From Lentimicrobium saccharophilum (lineage in GTDB: Bacteria > Bacteroidota > Bacteroidia > Bacteroidales > Lentimicrobiaceae), in NCBI RefSeq assembly GCF_001192835.1, contig NZ_DF968183.1, positions 248,001 through 312,000 of the forward strand: a DNA stretch of 64,000 nucleotides, given 5' to 3'. Within the stretch, counting starts at the first letter, position 1, and each line of letters begins with the position of its first letter. The notes under the pieces are model-generated. The model made no database searches. It saw nothing but the letters and a program-made list of their open reading frames with translations, and was not told where the DNA came from. This document shows, in pieces, positions 8,320 through 16,494 of the stretch. A program made the translations under genes and the position numbers.

Positions 8320-8500
8320 TGTAAGTACCCCCAAAATTCAGACAGTTTTAATTAGACTTTTGGAAAGAAAGAATAATTAAATTTAAGCTGTCAGATGAAA
8401 AAAGCAAGATTCACAGAAACACAGATTGTCGGAGTACTAAAGGAGTACGAAATTTGAAAAAAGTCTAATTTTGTGTTGTTTGAAAATTGGGATACCTAAA
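8320..8500 (+). mobile_element. IS3-family relic, about 180 bp, with both terminal inverted repeats
   Basis: The left end (8320-8361, starting tgtaagtacccccaaaattc) and the right end (8459-8500) are imperfect inverted repeats of about 41 bases; aaagtctaat at the right matches attagacttt at the left exactly. Between them remain only the first 20 codons of an IS3-type OrfA. The element therefore looks like an insertion sequence that lost nearly all of its interior yet kept both ends, as in a MITE. It lies 3 bases after the stop of the second receptor-L-like gene. No clear target duplication was seen. Confidence 0.7.
8395..8457 (+). pseudogene. IS3-family transposase OrfA fragment
   Basis: A 20-residue reading frame, MKKARFTETQIVGVLKEYEI, matching the N-terminus of IS3-group OrfA helix-turn-helix proteins (MKKxRFTExQIVxxL). 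It stops straight after the first helix, so no functional OrfA or OrfB remains. It lies inside the inverted repeats described for the relic. Confidence 0.75.
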
Positions 8501-8537
8501 CCATAGCCTTTCATCGCCGTTTTTTTTATCATTAACC

Positions 8538-9647
8538 ATGCCCGTTGATTACTTGCCTGAAGGATGCGTTAAGGAATGCAGGGGATGCGGTCACCGACTG
8601 ATGACTATGCAGGAAAGCCTAATCCAGAAAAAAACTTTTCTGCAGAAAAAACTTTCAGCATGGAGCGACCTTATAGAAGATGTGAGGTCGGCGCCAGCCA
8701 CGGGCAGGCTTGGATATCGTGATAAAGTGAATCTGGTCATGAGATGGAACGGGACCAACTGGGAGACCGGTACCCTCAATCGGGATGTACTGATTCCCAT
8801 TCCCCGCTGTCCGGTACATAAAATCTACGTTAATGAAGCTATCCGGCTTTTTCACTCCGTACTGCCCCGGTATACCGAAATAGAGGCGGTAAGGTATGTT
8901 CAGACTGCAAAACAGATAGCCATTGTAGTCAAAAGCCGTGATTTGCCCGGCACCGGATGGCTGACAAATGCGTTTGCCGAAAGGCTTGCATCCATCGGCA
9001 TCGAAGGGGTTTGGCTGCATTTGTTTCCATCAAGCGGAAAAAAGGTTTTTGGCAAAGGCTGCTGGCATTTGATTTGGGGGAAGGAGGCATCACAGGATGA
9101 ATCCGGGCTATGGTACGGGCCGGCAGCATTTCAGCAACTGCTCCCGGTGCTGGCCGGCGAAGCCCTTGATACTGCTTTGGCATTTTTGAAACCGGATGCA
9201 AATTCCGCCGTTATTGATATGTACTGCGGCACCGGTTCAGGTCTTAAAAAATGGACTCAAGCAGGTGCAAAGACGCTGGGTACAGAGATTTCGGCAGAAG
9301 CGCTGCGCATGGCAGCCATGAATGCGCCACTGGCAGAAACACTCACCGGAACCTGCAGGCAAAGACTCCCGCAGATGGAAAAATGGCTCAATGCTATTGA
9401 AGATGGATTTACCCGGCTTTTATACGTAAATCCGCCGCGCACCGGGCTGGAAGATGGCATTGCGGAATGGATTGCCGGTTTTATGAAGCCAATCAGAATG
9501 GCATATCTGTCATGCAGTGCCGGGACTTTGGGCCGGGACCTTTCAATTCTTTGTAAATCGGGTTATTCTGTTGATAGAATAATTCCGTTTGATTTTTTCC
9601 CGCAAACCATACATGTTGAATGCCTGGTATTGCTGAAGCGCAATTAG
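8538..9647 (+). CDS. TrmA/RumA-family RNA (uracil-C5) methyltransferase-like protein
   Basis: A 369-residue SAM-dependent enzyme predicted to methylate C5 of a uridine in rRNA or tRNA. Visible are a likely [4Fe-4S] set C10-x3-C14-x2-C17 plus C91, a SAM loop DMYCGTGSGL (227-236), the NPPRTGL motif (298-304), the nucleophile region LSCSAGTLGRDL with Cys326, and the C-terminal FFPQTIHVE, where the family has the catalytic Glu. The substrate-base motif is normally DPPR; here it is NPPR, with Asn298. No N-terminal TRAM domain is present, so it is shorter than RumA/RlmD (about 430-470). I chose the ATG at 8538 over a TTG inside the IS relic. It converges with and overlaps the lipase gene by 4 bases. 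Confidence 0.83.
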   Translation: MPVDYLPEGCVKECRGCGHRLMTMQESLIQKKTFLQKKLSAWSDLIEDVRSAPATGRLGYRDKVNLVMRWNGTNWETGTLNRDVLIPIPRCPVHKIYVNEAIRLFHSVLPRYTEIEAVRYVQTAKQIAIVVKSRDLPGTGWLTNAFAERLASIGIEGVWLHLFPSSGKKVFGKGCWHLIWGKEASQDESGLWYGPAAFQQLLPVLAGEALDTALAFLKPDANSAVIDMYCGTGSGLKKWTQAGAKTLGTEISAEALRMAAMNAPLAETLTGTCRQRLPQMEKWLNAIEDGFTRLLYVNPPRTGLEDGIAEWIAGFMKPIRMAYLSCSAGTLGRDLSILCKSGYSVDRIIPFDFFPQTIHVECLVLLKRN

Positions 9648-10759
9648 TCACGGAGTTTTTCAAGCAGGTAAATGTAAGCGGCAGTGGTGTGATGTTTGAA
9701 AATATTGTCACCCGAATCGGGGAAAACCTGATAATAGTTTTCATCAGCATAAAGCACAACGGTATTGCCAGTTCTGACATAATTGCTGGTATTGGAGAAT
9801 TCAGGCAACTTCAGTTCCGGATAGACATTTCCTGCCATTTTGCCTGCCAAATTTCCAAGATATTTCCTGTAGTTTTTTACCGCCTTTGCGGGATGCTTTT
9901 TAAGCTTTCTGTAAGCGTGTTTCATGGCTGTCCTTGCCGGAAACTTTTGCTTGTTGATTGTCTTTAATGCATCTCTGAATGGATTGAGTGTATTGAAGTC
10001 GTCGGTGGTTTGAACGGCGAGTGGCGTTTCAGGTACCCAGTCGGCTGAATTTACAACATTGAATGCATATCCATCCCGGGTAAGGTTTTCATAATCATAG
10101 GCGTAGTAAAGATTTCCGGGTTTGGGAGCCGCACTTGCATATGTTTTGAACCGTATATCAAGCGGAAGTTCTCCTTTATGCTGAAGATGCCTGACCCAGG
10201 AAGTTATAAGAAATGAAATCGCACCGCCCTGACTGTGACCGGTAATTATAAAATCACGGACACCGGTTTTATAGCATGAATCAATTTTTGGAAGTATGGT
10301 TTGCATCAGAAAAGCTGAAGCCATAGTCCAGCCTGCATGAACGGCAGCCCGCGGGTTATCGGAAAGTACATATTTAACAGGGGTATTGTTGTCGAGGTAA
10401 ATAGTTCCCGTGGCCGGAATCATGGCTGCATAGAAATTCTCCAGCCAGCTGGTCTGATTGGGCGTAGTTCCCCTTATACTGATGGCGGCAACTTTATCTT
10501 TACTTAACCACAAATCCCAACGGTTGTCAAGCCCGGTTACCGGAGAGCGGTAAGCAAGCTTAAAATCTTCAGGAACCATTCTTTTATTCACAAAAGGAGT
10601 GTCAGAAACAGCATGCGCCATCTTCAGCGCTTCAATGTATTCCGGTTTCAGGAAACCTGGCTGCAGCGTTTGTGCGAATGCGCCGGGAGAAATGAGCACT
10701 GCTGTAACTACAGCCTTTATCAGATAAACAAAAAACCTGGCAGGGTTGTAACTATTCAT
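9644..10759 (-). CDS. Secreted class 3-type lipase
   Basis: A 371-residue alpha/beta hydrolase with an N-terminal signal peptide (VYLIKAVVTAVLISPGAFAQ, cleaved near residue 30). The nucleophile elbow GHSQGGA places Ser at 176, preceded by HAGWTMAS and the RGT strand (AAISIRGTTPNQ) that marks class 3 lipases, where it lies by the oxyanion hole. SAAPKPGN, near residue 215, matches the segment after the catalytic Asp region. No T9SS domain is visible, so a periplasmic or outer-membrane location is likely. The substrate is unknown. The stop codon overlaps that of the convergent methyltransferase gene. Confidence 0.82.
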   Translation of the reverse strand: MNSYNPARFFVYLIKAVVTAVLISPGAFAQTLQPGFLKPEYIEALKMAHAVSDTPFVNKRMVPEDFKLAYRSPVTGLDNRWDLWLSKDKVAAISIRGTTPNQTSWLENFYAAMIPATGTIYLDNNTPVKYVLSDNPRAAVHAGWTMASAFLMQTILPKIDSCYKTGVRDFIITGHSQGGAISFLITSWVRHLQHKGELPLDIRFKTYASAAPKPGNLYYAYDYENLTRDGYAFNVVNSADWVPETPLAVQTTDDFNTLNPFRDALKTINKQKFPARTAMKHAYRKLKKHPAKAVKNYRKYLGNLAGKMAGNVYPELKLPEFSNTSNYVRTGNTVVLYADENYYQVFPDSGDNIFKHHTTAAYIYLLEKLRD

Positions 10760-10844
10760 TTCTGTCCTTATTTGAATTAACTTCCATAGGGAAATTTTTA
10801 AAGTTAAAATTTTATTTTCAATGCCTTGAGTAACATATTTCAGA

Positions 10845-10852
10845 TAATTTTG
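10845..10852 (+). promoter_or_regulatory. Candidate -7 box of the secreted esterase gene
   Basis: TAATTTTG fits TAnnTTTG 25 bases before the start codon. The nearest upstream TTG (10826-10828) is only 16 bases away, shorter than the usual 19-20, so this is a partial match. Confidence 0.45.
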
Positions 10853-10877
10853 TTAAGCCGATACAAGATTTATTATT

Positions 10878-12002
10878 ATGAAAAAAGAAATGCTTACCCT
10901 CTTTATATCATTAATCTTTTCCGTTTCATACGGACAAGTGGTAAGCGGCAGTTTTATTTTTGAAGGAGATACGCGCACCTATAGTGTCTATTTTCCTTCC
11001 GGCTATCAGCAAGGCCAATCCATGCCTTTGCTCCTTGCATTGCACGGATATACACAGACAGGGCAAACGATGATGACTTTCAGCGGATTCAATCAGATAG
11101 CCGATACTGCAGGGTTTGTTGTAGTGTATCCTGATGGGGTCGGGAATGCCTGGAATGTCGGTTTTTCAGGTGGTTCAACCGCCAATGATGTAGGATTTCT
11201 GATGGCGCTCACTGATTCTCTGCATAACAGTTATAACATTGATTATTCAAGGGTTTATGCAACCGGATTCTCAAATGGTGGATTTATGAGCTACCGGCTG
11301 GCCTGTGAAGTTCCGGAAAAGATAGCTGCAATTGCACCCGTTGCCGGCACCATGACCAATGGATCTGCCTCTTCCTGTGCTCCGGGGCTGAGTGTTCCGG
11401 TAATGCATATACACGGAACTTCAGATTTTGTGGTTTCCTACAATGGAGGATTCGGCAATCTTTCAGCAGAACAGGTTGTGGATATGTGGAATGGTTTCAA
11501 TGACTGCCCTGCCCAGCCAACCATAGAAAACCTGCCCGATATTGTCGCCGAAGGTTCAACGGTTCAGCGATACACCTGGGCACCCTGCAACGATGACTCA
11601 AAGGTCGTTTTATTGAAAATAATCAACGGCGGTCATACCTGGCCGGGTTCTGTGGGCGTCACAGGAATTGGTATTACCAACAGGGATATTAATGCCGGTT
11701 CGGAAATCTGGAATTTTGTGAAACACTATTCCCGGCCATTGTTAACTTCGACTTATACCGCAGCCGGGAACTACACACTGGTTTATCCTAACCCATTGCA
11801 AGGCAATGTACTGCGTATCGAATCCGGGGAAAATTGGGAAATTGCCGAATTGGTTGACCCGCTCGGGAGAAAGGTTTTCAGCCGTTTAATTTCAGATACT
11901 GACACCTGGATTCAGATTCCGCAACTTTCCCCAGGGGTGTTTTTTCTGATACTCAAAAACGAAAAAAAGCGGGAAACCATAAAACTGATTTTCTGCCAAT
12001 AA
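10878..12002 (+). CDS. Secreted PHB-depolymerase/feruloyl-esterase-like hydrolase with T9SS domain
   Basis: A 374-residue esterase of the LpqC/PHB depolymerase family. It has a signal peptide (MKKEMLTLFISLIFSVSYGQ), LLLALHGYTQTG (oxyanion region), the nucleophile elbow GFSNGGF with Ser132, HIHGTSDFVV with a candidate catalytic Asp183, and NGGHTWPG with His253. The order Ser, Asp, His and the GGHTWPG ending are typical of the family, which acts on polyesters or on acetyl/feruloyl esters of plant polysaccharides. The tail LVYPNPLQGNVLRI ... LSPGVFFLILKNEKKRE...FCQ is a T9SS sorting domain, so the enzyme is probably exported. The exact ester is not predictable from sequence. Confidence 0.87.
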   Translation: MKKEMLTLFISLIFSVSYGQVVSGSFIFEGDTRTYSVYFPSGYQQGQSMPLLLALHGYTQTGQTMMTFSGFNQIADTAGFVVVYPDGVGNAWNVGFSGGSTANDVGFLMALTDSLHNSYNIDYSRVYATGFSNGGFMSYRLACEVPEKIAAIAPVAGTMTNGSASSCAPGLSVPVMHIHGTSDFVVSYNGGFGNLSAEQVVDMWNGFNDCPAQPTIENLPDIVAEGSTVQRYTWAPCNDDSKVVLLKIINGGHTWPGSVGVTGIGITNRDINAGSEIWNFVKHYSRPLLTSTYTAAGNYTLVYPNPLQGNVLRIESGENWEIAELVDPLGRKVFSRLISDTDTWIQIPQLSPGVFFLILKNEKKRETIKLIFCQ

Positions 12003-12021
12003 GACAGCCCTTATTGATATT

Positions 12022-14367
12022 TCACAACCCGGAGTTAACCATTACCTCATCAACAAAAAGCCATGCTTTATTGCCTTCCCCCCAATGTCCTTTCGGGCAG
12101 ATTCCGATATTTTTGGCTTTAAAATGAATGTACCTGGCTTTTTTCCGGATATTTATCACAGAATAAAGAATTCCGAGCGGTTCGTATGGGGTGATGATGT
12201 CGGGTTTATTACCTCCGGCATCGGTATAATTGACTCCATCTTCCGAAATTTTTATTTCAACGGCAGCCGGCATAAAAATCCAGTTATCCGGATTGTGCAG
12301 GAGCCCGATACTCACATTTTGAATATCTTTTACACTTCCAAGGTCAATAACCAGGTCTGCATCCTCCCCAAGGAATCCAAGCCAGTCGTTGATCAGGGAA
12401 TTGGCATCCCCTCTTAGTCCGTCGGTGAGGCTGATATTTCCATTTGCCTGATAGCGATGGTCGTATAAAGTATTCAGCAGTGGTTTGATGCCAAAAGCAT
12501 CGTTATGCCATACTTTACGTTCGGAAATTTTCAATGGCAATCCTCTTCTGTCGCTGAGCCATGCTTTGATGATTGAAACAGCGTTGATTTCAAAAGGAGC
12601 CTTGTAGCTCCGCTCGCTGCTGGTGCCGTTTTTATCCGTGATTGTATATAAAATCTCAGCACCAGGTAAGTCTGATTTCAATACGGCTTTCAATTTCTCT
12701 GAATTTTCATCGTATTGCATTCCCACATCCACCCCAAACGCACTTTTGCTATAATTTACATTCTTCAGATCGAGGCGTTTCATATTTACCACCAGCCGTT
12801 CTATAAAGTTTTCCCAGTTTTTCGATTCACGAGGCGACCAGTTGACTTCGGCCAATGCAATGGCCCTTGGATAGGCCATATATTCAACGTGCTCTGAAGT
12901 TTTTATGTATTCAGTCCATACATTCCCCTGTGCTCCCAGGATGTGCCTGCTTTCTTTTTCATTCAACGCATCAGGTACGGGTTCAAAACTGTATGTTTTT
13001 TTTAACGTGGTAAATCCTCCGATTGCAAAAGGTTCGCCGGCCGGATTGGCCTGATAATGATCCAGATAGCAATGACTCCCGGGGGTCATTATAACATCAT
13101 GTCCCATTTTGGCTGCTGCAATCCCGCCTTCGGTACCTCTCCACGACATAACTGTGGCTCCCGGGGCAAGCCCTCCTTCCAGAATTTCATCCCAGCCGAT
13201 AATCTGTCGGCCATGTTTATTCAGAAACTTTTCGATCCGGGTAATGAAATAACTCTGAAGTTCATGAGAATCTTTAAGTTTCTCATTTTTTATCCGTTGC
13301 TGGCACTTTTCACAAACATCCCATCTGGTTTTGGGGGCTTCGTCACCCCCTATGTGGATATATTTTGATGGAAAAATATCCATGACTTCCGTAAGGACAT
13401 CTTCCAGAAATTGAAAAACCTCTTCATTTCCTGCACAAAAAATGTCATCGTGAACGCCCCACATTGTCCAGACCTCATAGGGTCCGCCTGTACAACCCAG
13501 ATGCGGATATGAGGCAAGCGCTGCAAGCGCATGTCCGGGCATCTCTATTTCGGGAATAACATTTACATATTTTCCGGCGGCATATTCAACGATCTCTCTG
13601 GCTTCTTCCTGAGTGTAAAATCCACCATAAAAGATATTGTCATCTCCGGCATTTCTTCCGATGGGAGAACTTCTCCGGAAAGCCCCGGTTTCTGTAAGCA
13701 GGGGGTATTTCCTGATTTCAAGCCGCCACCCCTGGTCCTCGGTGAGGTGCCAGTGAAAATTGTTGATCTTGTACATTGACATCAGATCAATGTATTTTTT
13801 AATAAATTCCACCGGAAACATATGCCTTCCGACATCAAGGTGCATACCTCTGTATGGGAAGCGGGGGTAATCAACAATCTTACATGCAGGAATTTTTACC
13901 GGAGATGGTCCGCGCTTGCTGTTACCTTGTAATGGCATGAGCTGAAAAAGACTTTGTAAGCCATAGAAAATTCCTTTACCGGTGGTTGCTTTCAGCGTGA
14001 TGCTTTTTTTCGATACTTCAAGGATGTATCCCTCCTTGTTACTGATTTCATTGTAGTTGTCAATACTAAGCAGAATACTGTTGGCCGGTAGTCTGTCCTG
14101 CTGCATTGTTGTGACGGGAAGTTGGGAAATTCCATAATGGTTCAGCGCTTCGTTAAGAGTAGCAGCCAGTTTCGAAAGCTCTTTTGAAGATGAGTTGATT
14201 ATAATAACGGTTCCTGGTTTAATACTGAATGTGCCCTTTCTGCCCTGAAAACTTACAGGGGTGGGAATGATACTGTGGGGGGGTGTGCCTTTTTTTGTTT
14301 CTGCATGACCACATAAAACAGTCAAAATCAGAAAGATTAAGGTGAGGGTTTTGAAATGCTTTTTCAT
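12022..14367 (-). CDS. Family 20 beta-N-acetylhexosaminidase
   Basis: A 781-residue secreted glycoside hydrolase that removes terminal beta-GlcNAc or GalNAc. After a signal peptide (to about residue 23) comes a GH20b-type N-domain (PTPVSFQGRKGTFSI...), then the GH20 barrel starting at RFPYRGMHLDVGRHM. HIGGDEAPKTRW, near residues 338-349, holds the Asp-Glu catalytic pair for substrate-assisted hydrolysis. The C-terminal 150 residues (ANGNISLTDGLRGDANSLINDW ... AVEIKISEDGVNYTDAG) resemble an F5/8 discoidin-type carbohydrate-binding domain. It is the last gene of a minus-strand run that includes a NahK-like kinase and a ROK regulator, and so supplies free N-acetylhexosamine. The 11-base gap to the kinase gene supports co-transcription. 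Confidence 0.94.
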   Translation of the reverse strand: MKKHFKTLTLIFLILTVLCGHAETKKGTPPHSIIPTPVSFQGRKGTFSIKPGTVIIINSSSKELSKLAATLNEALNHYGISQLPVTTMQQDRLPANSILLSIDNYNEISNKEGYILEVSKKSITLKATTGKGIFYGLQSLFQLMPLQGNSKRGPSPVKIPACKIVDYPRFPYRGMHLDVGRHMFPVEFIKKYIDLMSMYKINNFHWHLTEDQGWRLEIRKYPLLTETGAFRRSSPIGRNAGDDNIFYGGFYTQEEAREIVEYAAGKYVNVIPEIEMPGHALAALASYPHLGCTGGPYEVWTMWGVHDDIFCAGNEEVFQFLEDVLTEVMDIFPSKYIHIGGDEAPKTRWDVCEKCQQRIKNEKLKDSHELQSYFITRIEKFLNKHGRQIIGWDEILEGGLAPGATVMSWRGTEGGIAAAKMGHDVIMTPGSHCYLDHYQANPAGEPFAIGGFTTLKKTYSFEPVPDALNEKESRHILGAQGNVWTEYIKTSEHVEYMAYPRAIALAEVNWSPRESKNWENFIERLVVNMKRLDLKNVNYSKSAFGVDVGMQYDENSEKLKAVLKSDLPGAEILYTITDKNGTSSERSYKAPFEINAVSIIKAWLSDRRGLPLKISERKVWHNDAFGIKPLLNTLYDHRYQANGNISLTDGLRGDANSLINDWLGFLGEDADLVIDLGSVKDIQNVSIGLLHNPDNWIFMPAAVEIKISEDGVNYTDAGGNKPDIITPYEPLGILYSVINIRKKARYIHFKAKNIGICPKGHWGEGNKAWLFVDEVMVNSGL

Positions 14368-14378
14368 ATGAGGATAAT

Positions 14379-15482
14379 TTACGATTTAACTGCATTCAGG
14401 CGGGCGGTTACCCTTGCAATGATCTTGTTCATGGCCTGCATCTGCTCGTTCATTCTGCTGAACAGGGTAAACTGAGCCCTGCAGCGGGTAAGATTATGGC
14501 CTGGATATCTGGTAGGGTAGTATAGGTCTCCGTTAATGAAGTCGGTGAGAAAACGGATGCCCATAATGAAAGTCATATATTGGGCCGCAACAGGAAAAAG
14601 TCTGATCTCTTCCCTGGTTAGCAAAGTCTCGGCGCATTCGATATACCCTGCAGCAAAAGATTCAAACACAGATATATCAAAGCTGATTTTATGGATATCC
14701 GATTCATCTTCGCGACCTCTGTTTGCAGCAGTTCTTATAGCATCGCCAAAGTCGAACAATGAAGTACCCGGCATAACCGTATCAAGGTCTGTTACAGCGA
14801 TTGCTCTGCCATCGGATGAAAAAATCAGGTTGTTGAACTTTGTGTCGTTGTGAACAATCCTTAAGGGCAATTCGCCCGAACTGATCATTTCCGGAATGAG
14901 CATCATCCTGTCAATCGTATCTTTTGCAAAAGCAATCTCTGCGAAAGCTTCAGACTTTCTGTTGCCCGGATTTAATTCAAGCGCATGCTCAAATGTCTTA
15001 TATCTTGCTTCAAGTGAATGAAAATCAGGAATTACAGTTGTCAATTGATCGGGAGTCAGTTTGGAAACCCCTTCAAGAAACATCCCGTAAGCCTTGCCGC
15101 CTTCATAAGCATGGCTGTATTTACGGACAGACTCTATGGTTTTTGCCCCGTTGATATAGGTAAACATCCGCCAGTAACCGCCGTCATTGTCCCTGTGAAC
15201 CCAGTTTCCATCAAGGGTTGGTACCAGGCGCTGAACCTGAAGCTGTCCCGGTTTCTGTGCAACATATGCCGAAAGCGTTGACAATACCAGCCTGGTGTTT
15301 TGCATCAGGGCGTCAATATCACTGAACACTTTATGGTTTATCTGTTGAAGTATAAAGGCCGGACATCCATCAACCAGAATTTTGTAGGTCTTGTTGATAT
15401 GTCCGATACTCAGCTGCAGTGCATCCGTTTCTGCATCCGGTTCAAGAAAGGAACCAAGAATGTTTTTTACATCCGTTTTCAT
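14379..15482 (-). CDS. NahK-like N-acetylhexosamine kinase (APH-type phosphotransferase)
   Basis: A 367-residue cytoplasmic kinase of the aminoglycoside-phosphotransferase fold. The N-terminal GHINKTYKI matches the glycine-rich loop of anomeric N-acetylhexosamine 1-kinases (GHINDTY-type). The catalytic loop is HNDTKFNNLIF near residues 207-217, and the metal site is AVTDLDTVMPG about 20 residues on. NahK enzymes phosphorylate GlcNAc or GalNAc at C1, giving the 1-phosphate directly. Position fits this: an exo-hexosaminidase gene follows and a sugar nucleotidyltransferase gene precedes. Choline- or homoserine-kinase-like activity is the alternative. The substrate is inferred from motif and context. 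Confidence 0.8.
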   Translation of the reverse strand: MKTDVKNILGSFLEPDAETDALQLSIGHINKTYKILVDGCPAFILQQINHKVFSDIDALMQNTRLVLSTLSAYVAQKPGQLQVQRLVPTLDGNWVHRDNDGGYWRMFTYINGAKTIESVRKYSHAYEGGKAYGMFLEGVSKLTPDQLTTVIPDFHSLEARYKTFEHALELNPGNRKSEAFAEIAFAKDTIDRMMLIPEMISSGELPLRIVHNDTKFNNLIFSSDGRAIAVTDLDTVMPGTSLFDFGDAIRTAANRGREDESDIHKISFDISVFESFAAGYIECAETLLTREEIRLFPVAAQYMTFIMGIRFLTDFINGDLYYPTRYPGHNLTRCRAQFTLFSRMNEQMQAMNKIIARVTARLNAVKS

Positions 15483-15570
15483 TCAAATGTTGCTGATTAA
15501 ATATGAACCCGATATCCAGGAGGAGAGGATGATTGTTTGCGGCAAAGTTTGATCAGGTGATTCCGTAGTT

Positions 15571-16479
15571 TTATTCCCAGAGTTTTTCAGGGTAGTGGCC
15601 GTTTCTTACCAGATTTCTGACTTTTTCTACAACCAGGGGTTTGTCTTCCTGATAGGTGATGCCAAACCATTGCCCGGGGTTTCTGAGTACTTTAACCTTC
15701 TCCTGTCCCGATTTTATAAGGGTGTCAACCACCGAAGGGATATAAAATTCAGATTTAAGATGGTCTTTGTCAGAGTCAAGAAACAGGGTAAACTCTTTTT
15801 TCAGATGATCGAACAAGGATGGGGTAAAACCCCAGAAATTCATCGAAACCGGATCATTTTCCCGGAGCAATGTTGTTTCTCCACCGGGCTGAATATCAGC
15901 AATGCCACCTGTTGTTTTTGCTATTCTGGTAAGTTCTGTTACACTATTAAGCCATCCCTGGTTGTCGGTGACACAAATTCCCCTGGACACGGTCCCGAAG
16001 TCGGAGAGGGTATTGTTTAATTCATAGGCTACCATTGCATAATCTTTCTTCTTTTGTATTTCCTGTTCATTAAAGAAGGTGGCAATGGTTTCAAACGCCT
16101 GCCTGCCGTAGAAATCATCGGCATTGATTACGGCGAATGGCTCTTTTACGGCATCGGCTACCATAATCAATGCGTGTCCTGTTCCCCAGGGTTTAATCCT
16201 TCCCTGCGGAACACTATAACCCGCAGGCAGTTTGTCAAGTTCCTGGAAAACCCATTCAATTTTAATGTGTTTGCTCAACCGGCTGACAAATACCTCTTTA
16301 AAATCATGTTCAATATCTTTCCGGATAATGAAAACAACTTTTCCGAAACCTGCCCTGATTGCATCAAATACCGAATAATCAAGTATGGTTTCACCCGAAG
16401 GGCCTATGGGATCAATTTGTTTCAGACCACCGTAACGGCTTCCTATTCCGGCGGCAAGTATGACGAGTGTTGGTTTCAT
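15571..16479 (-). CDS. Sugar-1-phosphate nucleotidyltransferase
   Basis: A 302-residue NTP-transferase. The N-terminal LVILAAGIGSRYGGLKQIDP is the signature loop (LAAGxGxR...K) that binds the nucleotide, FAVINADDFYG at about residue 110 carries the metal-binding Asp, and a C-terminal segment GQWFGITYQEDKP closes the domain. The family makes NDP-sugars from sugar-1-phosphate and NTP. Downstream of it lies a NahK-like kinase gene, so it probably takes the resulting HexNAc-1-phosphate (or glucose-1-phosphate) to a UDP-sugar. There is no left-handed beta-helix domain, so it is not a bifunctional GlmU. Confidence 0.85.
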   Translation of the reverse strand: MKPTLVILAAGIGSRYGGLKQIDPIGPSGETILDYSVFDAIRAGFGKVVFIIRKDIEHDFKEVFVSRLSKHIKIEWVFQELDKLPAGYSVPQGRIKPWGTGHALIMVADAVKEPFAVINADDFYGRQAFETIATFFNEQEIQKKKDYAMVAYELNNTLSDFGTVSRGICVTDNQGWLNSVTELTRIAKTTGGIADIQPGGETTLLRENDPVSMNFWGFTPSLFDHLKKEFTLFLDSDKDHLKSEFYIPSVVDTLIKSGQEKVKVLRNPGQWFGITYQEDKPLVVEKVRNLVRNGHYPEKLWE

Positions 16480-16494
16480 GGTTTTATCATTAAA

